A DNA stretch of 64,000 nucleotides from Centipeda felix (lineage in GTDB: Bacteria; Bacillota; Negativicutes; Selenomonadales; Selenomonadaceae), in NCBI RefSeq assembly GCF_900186465.1, contig NZ_LT891957.1:122328-186327 (forward strand). Reading direction: 5' to 3'. The position numbers and the translations under genes are program-made. This document shows, piece after piece, positions 7,863-16,299 of this stretch. The first letter of the stretch is position 1. Each line of letters starts with the position of its first letter. The notes beneath the pieces are model-generated. The model searched no databases, had not been told where the DNA came from, and saw only the letters and a program-made list of their open reading frames with translations.

Positions 7863-9788
7863 TTACCTTTCATCTATTCTTTTATAATTTTTGAGATCCT
7901 TTTTTATAAAAGAAAAACCTACAGGAATGGCACCAATCAATCCAAACACAATACCTACAGCGGTTGGAATAGATGGATCAACCTCACTACAAAAATAGGT
8001 TAAGATGATTACTAATAATACAAGAACTATTATTTTGCACATAATATTAAAAATTAGACATTTTTTTCTTTTTCGTATCAACTGTTTTCTCTTTTTTTCT
8101 TCCTCCTTTCTATGATATTCCGCCAATTCTGCTTCAAGTTTTTTATTTCGATCTTGTTGGGATAGAATAAGTCGGTTTTTTTCTTCTAAAGCATTATTCT
8201 TCTCAGACAGTTGTCGATCATTTTGATCACGTAAATCTTGTAGTAGGCGATCCTTTTCTTGTATCGTTTCCTTATTACGATTAACTTCTTCTTCATAGCG
8301 AGCAAGATACTCTAAGGAAAAATCAAGATCGTCTTCAATTGTCTCAGAAGTTAACTCTTCCGGTGTAATCGGTTTTTTTCGAAGAGCAATAATTCTCGAA
8401 GCTAATTGAGCCTCTGTTATCTCCCCAGAATTAAACAGTTCTTTGGTTTCAGTATAGAGTTTTGAAATGTTATGTGAAATTTTTGATGCAAGCAGCATAC
8501 GTGCTTTTAACACTGCATTTACGTTCGTAGGATAGGTTTTTCGACCTAATCCATTCCCTAGTTTATACCAAAGGATATTGGTTAACTTCTCTACAGAAAC
8601 TGCATAATCACAAACATTGTCGAGAGATTGTTCTTTCATAACTCTCTCAACTTGATCCCTTGATGCATTCAATGTTAATCCTGTATTTGTTACAATTAAA
8701 AATTTGGCATCTAAATCATTAGAGTATATTATGCCTTTTCGAAGTTTGTTGATGTGACTGATAAGTTTTATGCTATCATACATTCTCGGATCAATTGACA
8801 AATTCTCGAGATTATACGGAACATCATCTATTTCATAATAGTCCATCCGTTCATCTTCAACTATTCCGTATGTATACTGTAATCTATGATAAAAATCAGA
8901 CATTTTAATTCTTACATCAGCAGATGTTGAACAGCCGTTTATTATAGCCTTCATAGCAACAGTATCAAACAACAACTGTTTTCCATCTACAATACTTTCT
9001 GCACTAGAAAAGAATTTGTCTATTTCTTTTCTTACATCTGAAAAATAACGAAGTGAAATTCGCTTAGTTTCAATATTTGCAGCCTTGATCTGAATGTACA
9101 GATCCTGTGCCAACTTCCTATATATTTCACCATTATACCCATATAAGCTAAACAGAACCTCTGTGCCTAAAAAAAGTGTCAACTCATTTCTAACGCTTCC
9201 TATTTCATTGATATTGTGATTAAGGCCAATATATAAAATACCACCTTCTCGTATTGCTGCTAAAGACGTCTGTATTTTCTCGTCAGTTTCATGTTTGAGA
9301 ATGAATTGACTAATTAAATCCGTATATCTACCTGAAGCAGTTGATCTCTGGTCATCGAGAAGATAGGCTATGAATTCTTGTGTAACAGTGTCAACCACTA
9401 CTGTATTTGACACATTATTATCTTTTATAAAAGAGATAAGCAAATCGATGACGTGAGCGTTACTGGCTTCAGCAGCAACGTTCATCTCCTCAAAAGAAGA
9501 AATCTCCTTAATCCCAGAGCGATCAACATAATGAACCCCGTTCTCTGTCTTAATAAATGCTAATCCTCGAACAGATGTTTTAATAACAGCTTCAGGAATA
9601 TCAAAACCAAATATTTCGATAAGCTTGTTCTTCATCTCTATTGCAGTAAATGAATGAAGTCTACATTTTACTATAACATACTGAACAAATTCAGCTAAAA
9701 TTTGATACGGACTCTGGTACTGTTTTGCATCTACCATGCTTTTTATCGTTGAAAACGATGCCAGTATAGAAGTCGGATTGTTGTTCAT
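7863..9788 (-). CDS. Predicted membrane-anchored PIN-like protein with coiled coil
   Basis: 641 residues from the ATG at 9788 (GGAGGAAACAA upstream). I do not recognise a named family. Residues ~1-110 are helical. Near 199-260, LTLFLGTEVLFSLYGYNGE followed by a helical stretch resembles the start of PIN-type nuclease domains (usual pattern LFLDTNVLFSLLG). Near 355-380, DLDAKFLIVTNTGLTLNA resembles the later strand with the second acidic group. If so, the first catalytic Asp is replaced (DTN to GTE). Residues ~500-575 are a charged coiled coil, then two membrane helices (~577-600 and ~608-628) close to the C-terminus. The gene is strongly AT-rich compared with its neighbours and sits between two yifB fragments, so it was probably acquired. 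A defence role is a guess from architecture and location. Confidence 0.7.
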   Translation of the reverse strand: MNNNPTSILASFSTIKSMVDAKQYQSPYQILAEFVQYVIVKCRLHSFTAIEMKNKLIEIFGFDIPEAVIKTSVRGLAFIKTENGVHYVDRSGIKEISSFEEMNVAAEASNAHVIDLLISFIKDNNVSNTVVVDTVTQEFIAYLLDDQRSTASGRYTDLISQFILKHETDEKIQTSLAAIREGGILYIGLNHNINEIGSVRNELTLFLGTEVLFSLYGYNGEIYRKLAQDLYIQIKAANIETKRISLRYFSDVRKEIDKFFSSAESIVDGKQLLFDTVAMKAIINGCSTSADVRIKMSDFYHRLQYTYGIVEDERMDYYEIDDVPYNLENLSIDPRMYDSIKLISHINKLRKGIIYSNDLDAKFLIVTNTGLTLNASRDQVERVMKEQSLDNVCDYAVSVEKLTNILWYKLGNGLGRKTYPTNVNAVLKARMLLASKISHNISKLYTETKELFNSGEITEAQLASRIIALRKKPITPEELTSETIEDDLDFSLEYLARYEEEVNRNKETIQEKDRLLQDLRDQNDRQLSEKNNALEEKNRLILSQQDRNKKLEAELAEYHRKEEEKKRKQLIRKRKKCLIFNIMCKIIVLVLLVIILTYFCSEVDPSIPTAVGIVFGLIGAIPVGFSFIKKDLKNYKRIDER

Positions 9789-9906
9789 TTGTTTCCTCCA
9801 CACATTCCTCTACATATTGTATATTCCAAAATGAATTGGATTACAATCAAAAATACAAATTGAATAAAAACTGGACTTTTTTTCGTGAATCTCATCAAGT
9901 AAATAT

Positions 9907-10205
9907 ACTGCCGTCTCGGGAACCATACCGTAGGATGCAAGCAGACCAACGGCGATCGGCAGATCAAGCCCCGAGCTGTCCTTTCGCACATCGGCGGGCG
10001 CAAGATTCACCGTCACCCGCTCCTGCCGCAGTTGGATGCCGGAGTTGCGAATCGCAGTGCGTACCCGCTCCTTCGACTCCTTCACCGACGTATCGGGAAG
10101 CCCCACCAGTTCAAACCCCGGCAGCCCCGGCGACACATCTACCTCAACGTCGATAATCCGTCCGTCAATCCCGAGGGTCGTCGCACCATAGGTCTTTGCA
10201 AACAA
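9907..10205 (-). pseudogene. yifB: yifB (comM) 5' fragment, copy 2
   Basis: Starts at the TTG at 10205 with the same ribosome site as copy 1 and runs for about 100 codons, to MVPETAV, before switching into AT-rich unrelated sequence (LLDEIHEKKSS and a stop at 9810). Frame is intact up to the break. The AAA+ domain is absent. Confidence 0.85.
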
Positions 10206-10326
10206 CGGCCTTCCCTCCTACGTTTCAAATATAAGAAAATTATAACACAAGAAAGGGGAAGATGGCTAATGATTCTTTGCAAAAGAAAAGAGATTCCAAA
10301 CGCTAGGTAGGGCGAATGGAAGCTCT
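10206..10326 (-). repeat. yifB leader repeat, copy 2, with terminator hairpin
   Basis: Matches 7135-7257 with few changes: ribosome site, TATAAT box, gaatcattagcc, then hairpin arms AAGAGATTCC (10288-10297) and GGAAGCTCT (10318-10326). Here the second arm has one unpaired change. The hairpin would end transcription of the flavin oxidoreductase gene at 10420. Confidence 0.75.
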
Positions 10327-10419
10327 CGTTTGTTGGTTTGAGAGGCATCCTTCAACAAGCAGGCTCTCTCAGCCATAAAAATTTGAACGTATCATATAAC
10401 GCCAACCGTGCCTTGAAGA

Positions 10420-11469
10420 TCATCTTCGCGCAGGATTCTTTTTCCGCATAATGCGTGCGGGACATTTCCTGCCATCGGTGAACCATCGACATGTTTTACA
10501 ACCAAGACAGGGGCGATAATTCATATTCTCCATCGATCGCACGACAAATGATGGATCGGCAAGAAACGCCCTACCATAGGCGACAAAATCACAGGAATTA
10601 TGTTCCACGAGAACGTTGCCTCGTGCAAGCGTGTCAATCCCCCATACGGTGATGACGGGGATGTGTATGTGCGGCTTGATCGAAGAACCTGCGTATACAA
10701 TGCTGCTATATTCATAATCGGCAGGCAGATGGAAGTTCCGTGTCTGCGGTATCCCGTGCGAGACATGTAGCATTTCGATGCCGATATCCTCGAACGCCTG
10801 CGCTACTGCAATATCCTCCTCCAGTGAATTTGTCCAGCCCATTCGATAGGACAGGATGAAATGGTCATCGGCGAATTTCTGAATACCGCCCACGATCTCC
10901 CGGGCAAACGTCAGCCGCCCATACAGATCTCCTCCATATTTGTCGCTGCGTCGGTTCGCCTCGGCGGAGGTCATCATATTCAGAAAAAAACCATGTGCGC
11001 CGTGTAGTTCGACACCATCTGCTCCCGCACAGAAACAAATATATGCGGCATTTATAAAATCATCTCGTATGCGCTCCAAATCTGCTATTGTCAGCGTGTT
11101 GACATCTTTGGAATCAAATGCCAAAAAATCATATCCACCTTTGCCCAACTGTACAAAGAACCTGCTTCCACACCTATGACAACGATCTGCAAGCTGCTGC
11201 AGATATGGAATATGTCGCTTTGAATACGCTCCTGCTCCACCGGATGTTCCGGCAGAACGCGCCATGGGATCGTCTGATGCTGATATGCTCAGAGACTGGC
11301 TGATGAGAAGCCCAATCTCTTGATCGCAATATTCAAGGTATTCGCGGATAAGCACATCTCCCATAATCCCGTCACTGCAAGGAAACCCGAACCGTACCAT
11401 CGGCGCCATAACGATTCTGTTTTTGAACATCACTTTTTTGATCTGATAGGATGAAAAAATATTGCTCAT
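10420..11469 (-). CDS. NADH:flavin oxidoreductase, Old Yellow Enzyme family
   Basis: 349 residues from the ATG at 11469. KNRIVMAPMVR is the N-terminal FMN-binding strand. DGVELHGAHGFFLNMMTSAEANRRSDKYGG is the family signature split around residues 165-195 (HGAHG, then NRRSDKYGG). VAYGRAFLADPSFV binds FMN phosphate. The C-terminus has CLGCKTC and one more Cys, as in members with a 4Fe-4S cluster. These enzymes reduce electrophilic enones or quinones with NAD(P)H. It is divergent from an HxlR-type regulator at 11583, the typical arrangement for redox- or quinone-induced reductases. The family is usually N-terminal TIM barrel of this length, so the gene is complete. Confidence 0.85.
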   Translation of the reverse strand: MSNIFSSYQIKKVMFKNRIVMAPMVRFGFPCSDGIMGDVLIREYLEYCDQEIGLLISQSLSISASDDPMARSAGTSGGAGAYSKRHIPYLQQLADRCHRCGSRFFVQLGKGGYDFLAFDSKDVNTLTIADLERIRDDFINAAYICFCAGADGVELHGAHGFFLNMMTSAEANRRSDKYGGDLYGRLTFAREIVGGIQKFADDHFILSYRMGWTNSLEEDIAVAQAFEDIGIEMLHVSHGIPQTRNFHLPADYEYSSIVYAGSSIKPHIHIPVITVWGIDTLARGNVLVEHNSCDFVAYGRAFLADPSFVVRSMENMNYRPCLGCKTCRWFTDGRKCPARIMRKKNPARR

Positions 11470-11582
11470 ACATGACTCCCTCCTAAATCTTGCTATTTTT
11501 GTCAGCATCATTATAATCGTTGTATACCACTCAATATAGTACGCATTAATTTGTAAGATACTATCTAAAAGGAGAGAATTAC

Positions 11583-11927
11583 ATGATTCAAAATCTCTGC
11601 CGCAGCAAAGAGGCTCCGTTTTTATCAACCTTAGCGGTCATCGGGGGCAAGTGGAAAATGCGCATCCTCTATGAGCTTTCATGTGATTCCATTTTACGAT
11701 ATGGCGCTCTGAAACGAAATCTGGCTCCTATCACGCACAAAATGCTGAGTACGCAGCTGAAGGAGCTTGAAAAAGATGGCATGATTATACGCAAGGAATA
11801 TCCACAAGTGCCCCCAAAGGTCGAATACTCCCTGTCCGATAAAGGAAAAACATTCGTCCCCATCATCAACGCAATGTGCGATTGGGGAAAAGCGTATCCC
11901 ATCAACAGCTCATTCGGCACTCACTAA
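11583..11927 (+). CDS. HxlR-family winged-helix regulator
   Basis: 114 residues. The pattern IGGKWKMRILYELS, then LRYGALKRNLAPITHKMLSTQLKELEKDGMI and YSLSDKGK is diagnostic for HxlR (MarR-like) regulators. A cysteine near the N-terminus (LCRS) sits where YodB/HypR-type proteins sense quinones or disulfide stress. AAGGAG precedes the ATG. It most likely regulates the divergent Old Yellow Enzyme gene; the alpha/beta hydrolase at 12012 on the same strand may also belong to the regulon. Confidence 0.87.
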   Translation: MIQNLCRSKEAPFLSTLAVIGGKWKMRILYELSCDSILRYGALKRNLAPITHKMLSTQLKELEKDGMIIRKEYPQVPPKVEYSLSDKGKTFVPIINAMCDWGKAYPINSSFGTH

Positions 11928-12011
11928 AAAGTGCCTACTTGTGCCAGTCTCCGACACGCAGTACTATAAATCAAGCGTTTTACGACATATAATACTGCAA
12001 AGGAGAATGAA

Positions 12012-12581
12012 ATGAGTAAGCAGGCACATGATAAGAACGTATATATCATTCACGGGTTTGACGCATCATCCACGCGGCACTGGTTCCCCTGGCTGAACAA
12101 ATTTCTGACAGACAAAGGTGTTACCACTGAATCCATCGATATGCCGACACCAGCACAGCCGGACTGCAAAACATGGATATCATTTCTCTCAGAGCATCTC
12201 ACGAGCATAACATCAAACACCTATTTTGTTGCCCATAGTCTGGGATGCATTACAACGCTGCGATATTTACAAACAGTCGCTGCACCAATCGGCGGCGTTG
12301 TACTCGTTTCCGGATTCGATCAGTCGATTCCAGACTTTTCGTTCCTCGATGAATTCACCGCCACACCCCCGAACTATAAACTGCTTTCAAGAACAATCCC
12401 AAACAGAGCTGTTGTTTCCGCCATAGACGATCCGATTGTCCCCCACGAGTTCAGCCGCTCGTTTGCCGAACGATTCGACGCAGTCTTTTATGAGACCAAG
12501 ACGGGCAGACACTATCTGGACGTTGACGGCGTGACAACACTCCCCATCGCTGCCGATGTACTGTCTCGCATGATGGAATAA
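12012..12581 (+). CDS. RBBP9/YdeN-type alpha/beta hydrolase
   Basis: 189 residues. YIIHGFDASSTRHWFPWL and FVAHSLGCITTLRYL are the oxyanion region and nucleophile elbow (AHSLG, Ser nucleophile) of the small RBBP9/YdeN serine hydrolases; DDPIVPHEFS supplies the Asp and GRHYLDVDG the catalytic His. Family members are cytoplasmic esterases with unknown natural substrates. A clear AAAGGAG lies upstream of the ATG. It follows the HxlR gene by 84 bases. Confidence 0.85.
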   Translation: MSKQAHDKNVYIIHGFDASSTRHWFPWLNKFLTDKGVTTESIDMPTPAQPDCKTWISFLSEHLTSITSNTYFVAHSLGCITTLRYLQTVAAPIGGVVLVSGFDQSIPDFSFLDEFTATPPNYKLLSRTIPNRAVVSAIDDPIVPHEFSRSFAERFDAVFYETKTGRHYLDVDGVTTLPIAADVLSRMME

Positions 12582-12615
12582 TTGCAAATAGAATACCGTG
12601 TCCGATGAAGCAGAA

Positions 12616-12655
12616 AAGAGATTCCAAACGCTAGATAGGGCGAATGAAAATCTCT
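12616..12655. terminator. Repeated terminator hairpin, copy 4 (bidirectional)
   Basis: AAGAGATTCC and GAAAATCTCT arms between the convergent ends of the hydrolase and the Bcr/CflA transporter genes. On the minus strand the stem is followed by a T-rich run (TCTTTTC). Confidence 0.65.
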
Positions 12656-12683
12656 ATCCTAACCGGAGAATGGTGTATCCCCA

Positions 12684-13865
12684 TCATGCACGTACGAATT
12701 TTCCTGCCACGAATGCAAAGACAGCGGCGAGCAAAACAAAGCTAGTGATGATGCAGCACATGGCGACGGGCGTGCCGTCCGAGAACACAGCGAGGAGAGC
12801 GGAGGAGATCATGCCGCTGCCGTATTGGAGTGCGCCGATGAGTGCCGCCGCAGAACCCGTGATCTCATCCGGAACTTTGGAGAGTGCCGCCGCATTGGAG
12901 CACGCGGTAATAATACCATTTGTACTGCATACCAAGAACATGGGAATGGCAATCCCCCACAGACCGAGCTTACCCGTCAGTCCATCCGCTAGCAGCCAGA
13001 GAGAAAAGAGTGCAGCAATGCTCGTTGCTGCCTTGAGCAGCCGTGAGAGGGAGAAATGTGTCACAAACATGCGGTTGAAGTAACTCACCGCTGCAACGCC
13101 GATGATGTTGACACCGAAGAACAGCCCATAGTACTGCGGATCAATACCGAAGTGACGGATGTAGATGACAGGCGACTCCGTAATGAAGGCATACACCGCC
13201 ACATAGAAGAACGTCACGCTGAGGGTATTCATCATGAAGGATTTCATCCGTACGAGCCTCCCATAGCTCTTGAATGCCGCACCGAGGCTCTCGGCAGAGC
13301 GTTTTTCGTGCGGCAGCGTCTCCGGCAGGAAATGCACGGAGAAAACGAGCAGTACGGCAATCGCAGCCATCAGCCAGAAAACCATGCGCCAACCACCGGC
13401 GCCCATGAGAAATGCACCGAGCAGTGGTCCCGCGATCGGCGCCGCCGACATAATGAGGACGAGTGTCGAGAGCATTGCTGCCGCCTGACTGCTCGTGTAG
13501 AGGTCACGCATCATCGCGCGGCTGAGCATCGGGCCGACACATGCGCCGACGGCCTGTACCACACGGAATCCGATGACGGCCTCCATCGAGGGTGCCAGTG
13601 CGCAGCCGACCGATCCGATGAAAAAGAGCAGTGCACCGATCGCGAGCGGAATGCGACGACCAATGTGATCGCTGATCGGCCCCCAGACGAGCTGGGCAAT
13701 GGAAAAGCCAACGAGGAAGCTCGTGATCGTCAGGGCTACTGCACCGCCGAGGTCATCCTGCATCGCAGGCATCGCGGGCAGGTAGATGTCCGTCGACAGC
13801 GAGGCGAATGCCATAAAGGCACTTAGGATCATCATAAAGGACAGACTGCGTTTCGGTTCCTGCAT
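12684..13865 (-). CDS. Bcr/CflA-type multidrug MFS transporter
   Basis: 393 residues, twelve predicted membrane helices. The first helix ends in SLSTDIYLPAMPAM, the signature of the DHA1 Bcr/CflA group; GPISDHIGRR is the loop 2-3 motif A and VVQAVGACVG the motif C region. Members export drugs such as bicyclomycin or chloramphenicol by proton antiport. The ATG at 13865 has GGAAAGGAAA upstream; an earlier in-frame ATG at 13922 lies in the promoter region and lacks a ribosome site. Confidence 0.88.
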   Translation of the reverse strand: MQEPKRSLSFMMILSAFMAFASLSTDIYLPAMPAMQDDLGGAVALTITSFLVGFSIAQLVWGPISDHIGRRIPLAIGALLFFIGSVGCALAPSMEAVIGFRVVQAVGACVGPMLSRAMMRDLYTSSQAAAMLSTLVLIMSAAPIAGPLLGAFLMGAGGWRMVFWLMAAIAVLLVFSVHFLPETLPHEKRSAESLGAAFKSYGRLVRMKSFMMNTLSVTFFYVAVYAFITESPVIYIRHFGIDPQYYGLFFGVNIIGVAAVSYFNRMFVTHFSLSRLLKAATSIAALFSLWLLADGLTGKLGLWGIAIPMFLVCSTNGIITACSNAAALSKVPDEITGSAAALIGALQYGSGMISSALLAVFSDGTPVAMCCIITSFVLLAAVFAFVAGKFVRA

Positions 13866-13953
13866 AGTAATTTCCTTTCCATTTCCGCATAACGGATGCT
13901 CTTTTTCTTGTTGATATTGCATATTATAACTACTGCATCGGTATCTGTAAAAA

Positions 13954-13996
13954 AAGAGATTCCAAACGTCAATCGGACGAATGGAATCTCTTTTTT
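13954..13996. terminator. Repeated terminator hairpin, copy 5 (T runs on both strands)
   Basis: AAGAGATTCC and GGAATCTCTT arms with runs of six T after the stem on the plus strand and a run of T on the minus strand. It lies 8 bases after the racemase stop codon, so it terminates that gene. Confidence 0.8.
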
Positions 13997-14003
13997 CGCA
14001 TTT

Positions 14004-14699
14004 TTATTGTTCCAGTGATTTGAGTGCTGCCTGCTTCGCATGAATGCGTGTGGTATCAAAGAGTGGAATATCGGTATCAGATTGCTGAATAAGAAGTCCG
14101 ATTTCCGTGCATCCCAGGATGATCCCCTGCGCCCCGTTTCGTGCGAGTTCATGAATAATGTCCAGATATGCGGCTTTGGACTTCTCAGAAATTTTTCCAA
14201 GACACAGTTCATCGTAAATAATGCGATTGACGATATCGACACCAGCATCATTTGGAATGAGAACCTCAATTCCCTGTTCGATCAAAATATTTTTATAGAA
14301 ATCCTGCTGCATAGTGTATTTCGTACCGAGCAGACCGACTTTTCGGATGCCGTGTTTCTTTAGCTGCACAGCGGTCATGTCCGCAATATGCAGGATTGGG
14401 ATATGAATTCTCCTGCCGATTTCAGGCGCTACCTTGTGCATCGTATTGGTGCAGATTACGATATAATCTGCCCCCGCCCGTTCCAATGCTTGTGCGGCTT
14501 CAGACAAAACATCTGCGCTCTTATCCCATTCTCCGCCTGCTTGATATTTCTCGATTTCATCAAAATCAACACTGTATAGAATACATTTTGCAGAGTGCAG
14601 ACCGCCCAGCTGCTTTTTTATCGTTTCGTTGATGACCTGATAGTATGTCACGGTGCTTTCCCAGCTCATACCACCGATCAGCCCTATTGTTTTCATCAT
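14004..14699 (-). CDS. Aspartate/glutamate racemase family protein
   Basis: 231 residues. IGLIGGMSWESTVTYY at the start, VICTNTMHKVA (first catalytic Cys, near residue 82) and IILGCTEIGLL (second Cys, near 192) define the two-cysteine, cofactor-free amino-acid racemase fold. Family members include aspartate racemases and YgeA-type broad racemases. AGAGGTG lies before a pair of adjacent ATGs at 14699 and 14696; either may be used. Neighbours on both sides are transporters/regulators, so no pathway can be assigned. Confidence 0.85.
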   Translation of the reverse strand: MMKTIGLIGGMSWESTVTYYQVINETIKKQLGGLHSAKCILYSVDFDEIEKYQAGGEWDKSADVLSEAAQALERAGADYIVICTNTMHKVAPEIGRRIHIPILHIADMTAVQLKKHGIRKVGLLGTKYTMQQDFYKNILIEQGIEVLIPNDAGVDIVNRIIYDELCLGKISEKSKAAYLDIIHELARNGAQGIILGCTEIGLLIQQSDTDIPLFDTTRIHAKQAALKSLEQ

Positions 14700-14792
14700 A
14701 TCACCTCTGCCATTACGATAGCACCGCCCGTCCGTCATGACAAGGTAAAAATTGTAGGGAGGACAATTCACCCCGCTCTGCCTTTGTTCTTC

Positions 14793-16199
14793 CTAGAGAA
14801 TCAATGTCTCCGTCTGCGGCGGGATCGTATTTTCCTCCATCAAATCATGAACAATCCGCAGTCCGCGCACGAGCTCCTCATTCGTTGGCGGCGAGCAGAG
14901 GGCAAGACGGATAAAGGAATGCTCCGCCTCGCTGCCGACGGCAAAGCAATCCGACGAGAGGACACGCACACCGCGATGCTGCGCCTGCGCCTCAAAATTC
15001 GCCCCACCGCATCCCACAGGCAGCGACATCCATTGGAAGAAGCTGCGTGTATTCCCCGTATGTGCAGGGAAGAGCCCTCGAAAGATGCGATTGCGCTCCT
15101 CAGTCAGCCGACATTTCTCCCGCATTATACGCTCCGCCGCGCCGCTGGCAATCAGCTCTGATGCAATCGCGGCACTCAGCGGCGGGATCGCCATACTGAT
15201 GCTGCGCGCCGCTCTTCGAATGAGCTGCCTAAAATGCGATGGAACAAGCATGTATGCAACACGCAGTCCGGGACAGGTAAGTTTTGAAAGACTGTGCAGA
15301 TAAACGGACTGCCGTGGGAGGAGCACGGTCATGGGCGCAGCGTTCCCGCGTGCCGTAAAGCCGTAGGCATCGTCCTCAATCAAAAGGATGTTGTGCTTAC
15401 GCAGCACTGCTGCAATCTCCTTGCGCCGCTCCTCAGGCATGACGATGCCAGTCGGATTCGCGCAGGACGGCATAAGATAGACACCCTTGATGTTTATCTG
15501 CTGATGCTGCTGTGCGAGCGCATCCGGCAGCATCCCGTCCACATCCCCCTCGATGGGGATGAGTCGGATGTTCAGCTGTTTTGCAAGGCTGATGAAATTC
15601 GCATACGTATACCTGTCCACCGCAATTCGATCCCCTGCATCGAACAGCGCAGTGAGTACGATTGCAAGTGCACTCTGCGTGCCAGCAGTAAGAAGGAGAT
15701 TCGTCGGCTCTGCCTCAAGAGAAAAACGTGCAAGCCAGCGGCATGCAGTCCGCGCATGACGCTCCTCATCCTCTGCACCGAGAAGCGCAAAGAGGTGCGT
15801 TGCCTCCCTGCCGCGCAGGATCTCCCGTGCGGTGTCTGCAAGAATCTCGCTAAGTGAATCGTACGGATGAATGCTGCCAAGTTCAATAAGAGACTTTTTC
15901 GTATCTGCTGTTGTATTCGACAATGCTGCATTCGGCGAGACGAACGTCCCGCGTCCAATAACTGCATAGACCAACCCCTTGTCCGTACAAAGACGAAAGG
16001 CGCGCGTCACCGTGCTCAGATTGAGATCGAGGTAGTCGGCAAGCTCCCGCTGCGGCGGGAGTTTTGTATGCGGCGACAGCCGTCCGCTGAGGATATCACG
16101 TTCAAGCTGCGCGGCAAGCGCACGGTAGAACGGAGGATGCAGATGGATACGTTCTGGACGCCACGTCATCGGATAATCATCGAACGAATTGATGGGCAT
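14793..16199 (-). CDS. MocR-type regulator: GntR DNA-binding domain fused to aminotransferase
   Basis: 468 residues. Residues ~20-85 form the GntR winged helix (LPPQRELADYLDLNLSTVTR). The rest is a fold-type I aminotransferase with MPSCANPTGIVMP, DDAYG and the PLP lysine in HSLSKLTCPGLR. MocR proteins use PLP chemistry to sense a metabolite and control a neighbouring gene. Here the divergent MFS transporter begins about 100 bases away, and a 12-base inverted repeat lies between them. A PdxR-type role in vitamin B6 control is possible but no pdxST is nearby. Confidence 0.88.
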   Translation of the reverse strand: MPINSFDDYPMTWRPERIHLHPPFYRALAAQLERDILSGRLSPHTKLPPQRELADYLDLNLSTVTRAFRLCTDKGLVYAVIGRGTFVSPNAALSNTTADTKKSLIELGSIHPYDSLSEILADTAREILRGREATHLFALLGAEDEERHARTACRWLARFSLEAEPTNLLLTAGTQSALAIVLTALFDAGDRIAVDRYTYANFISLAKQLNIRLIPIEGDVDGMLPDALAQQHQQINIKGVYLMPSCANPTGIVMPEERRKEIAAVLRKHNILLIEDDAYGFTARGNAAPMTVLLPRQSVYLHSLSKLTCPGLRVAYMLVPSHFRQLIRRAARSISMAIPPLSAAIASELIASGAAERIMREKCRLTEERNRIFRGLFPAHTGNTRSFFQWMSLPVGCGGANFEAQAQHRGVRVLSSDCFAVGSEAEHSFIRLALCSPPTNEELVRGLRIVHDLMEENTIPPQTETLIL

Positions 16200-16222
16200 A
16201 TAACAGCTCCTGCAACATTGTC

Positions 16223-16284
16223 ATACATACAATTTTACTGTTGAAATCACACAATAGGCAGTCTAACATAATAATTGTATGTAT
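16223..16284. promoter_or_regulatory. Candidate MocR operator pair
   Basis: ATACATACAATT (16223-16234) and AATTGTATGTAT (16273-16284) are perfect 12-base inverted copies separated by 38 bases, between the divergent MocR and MFS genes. The right half overlaps the earliest possible ATG of the transporter (16279), so I place that start at 16300. Confidence 0.5.
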
Positions 16285-16299
16285 TATATCACAAAGGGG

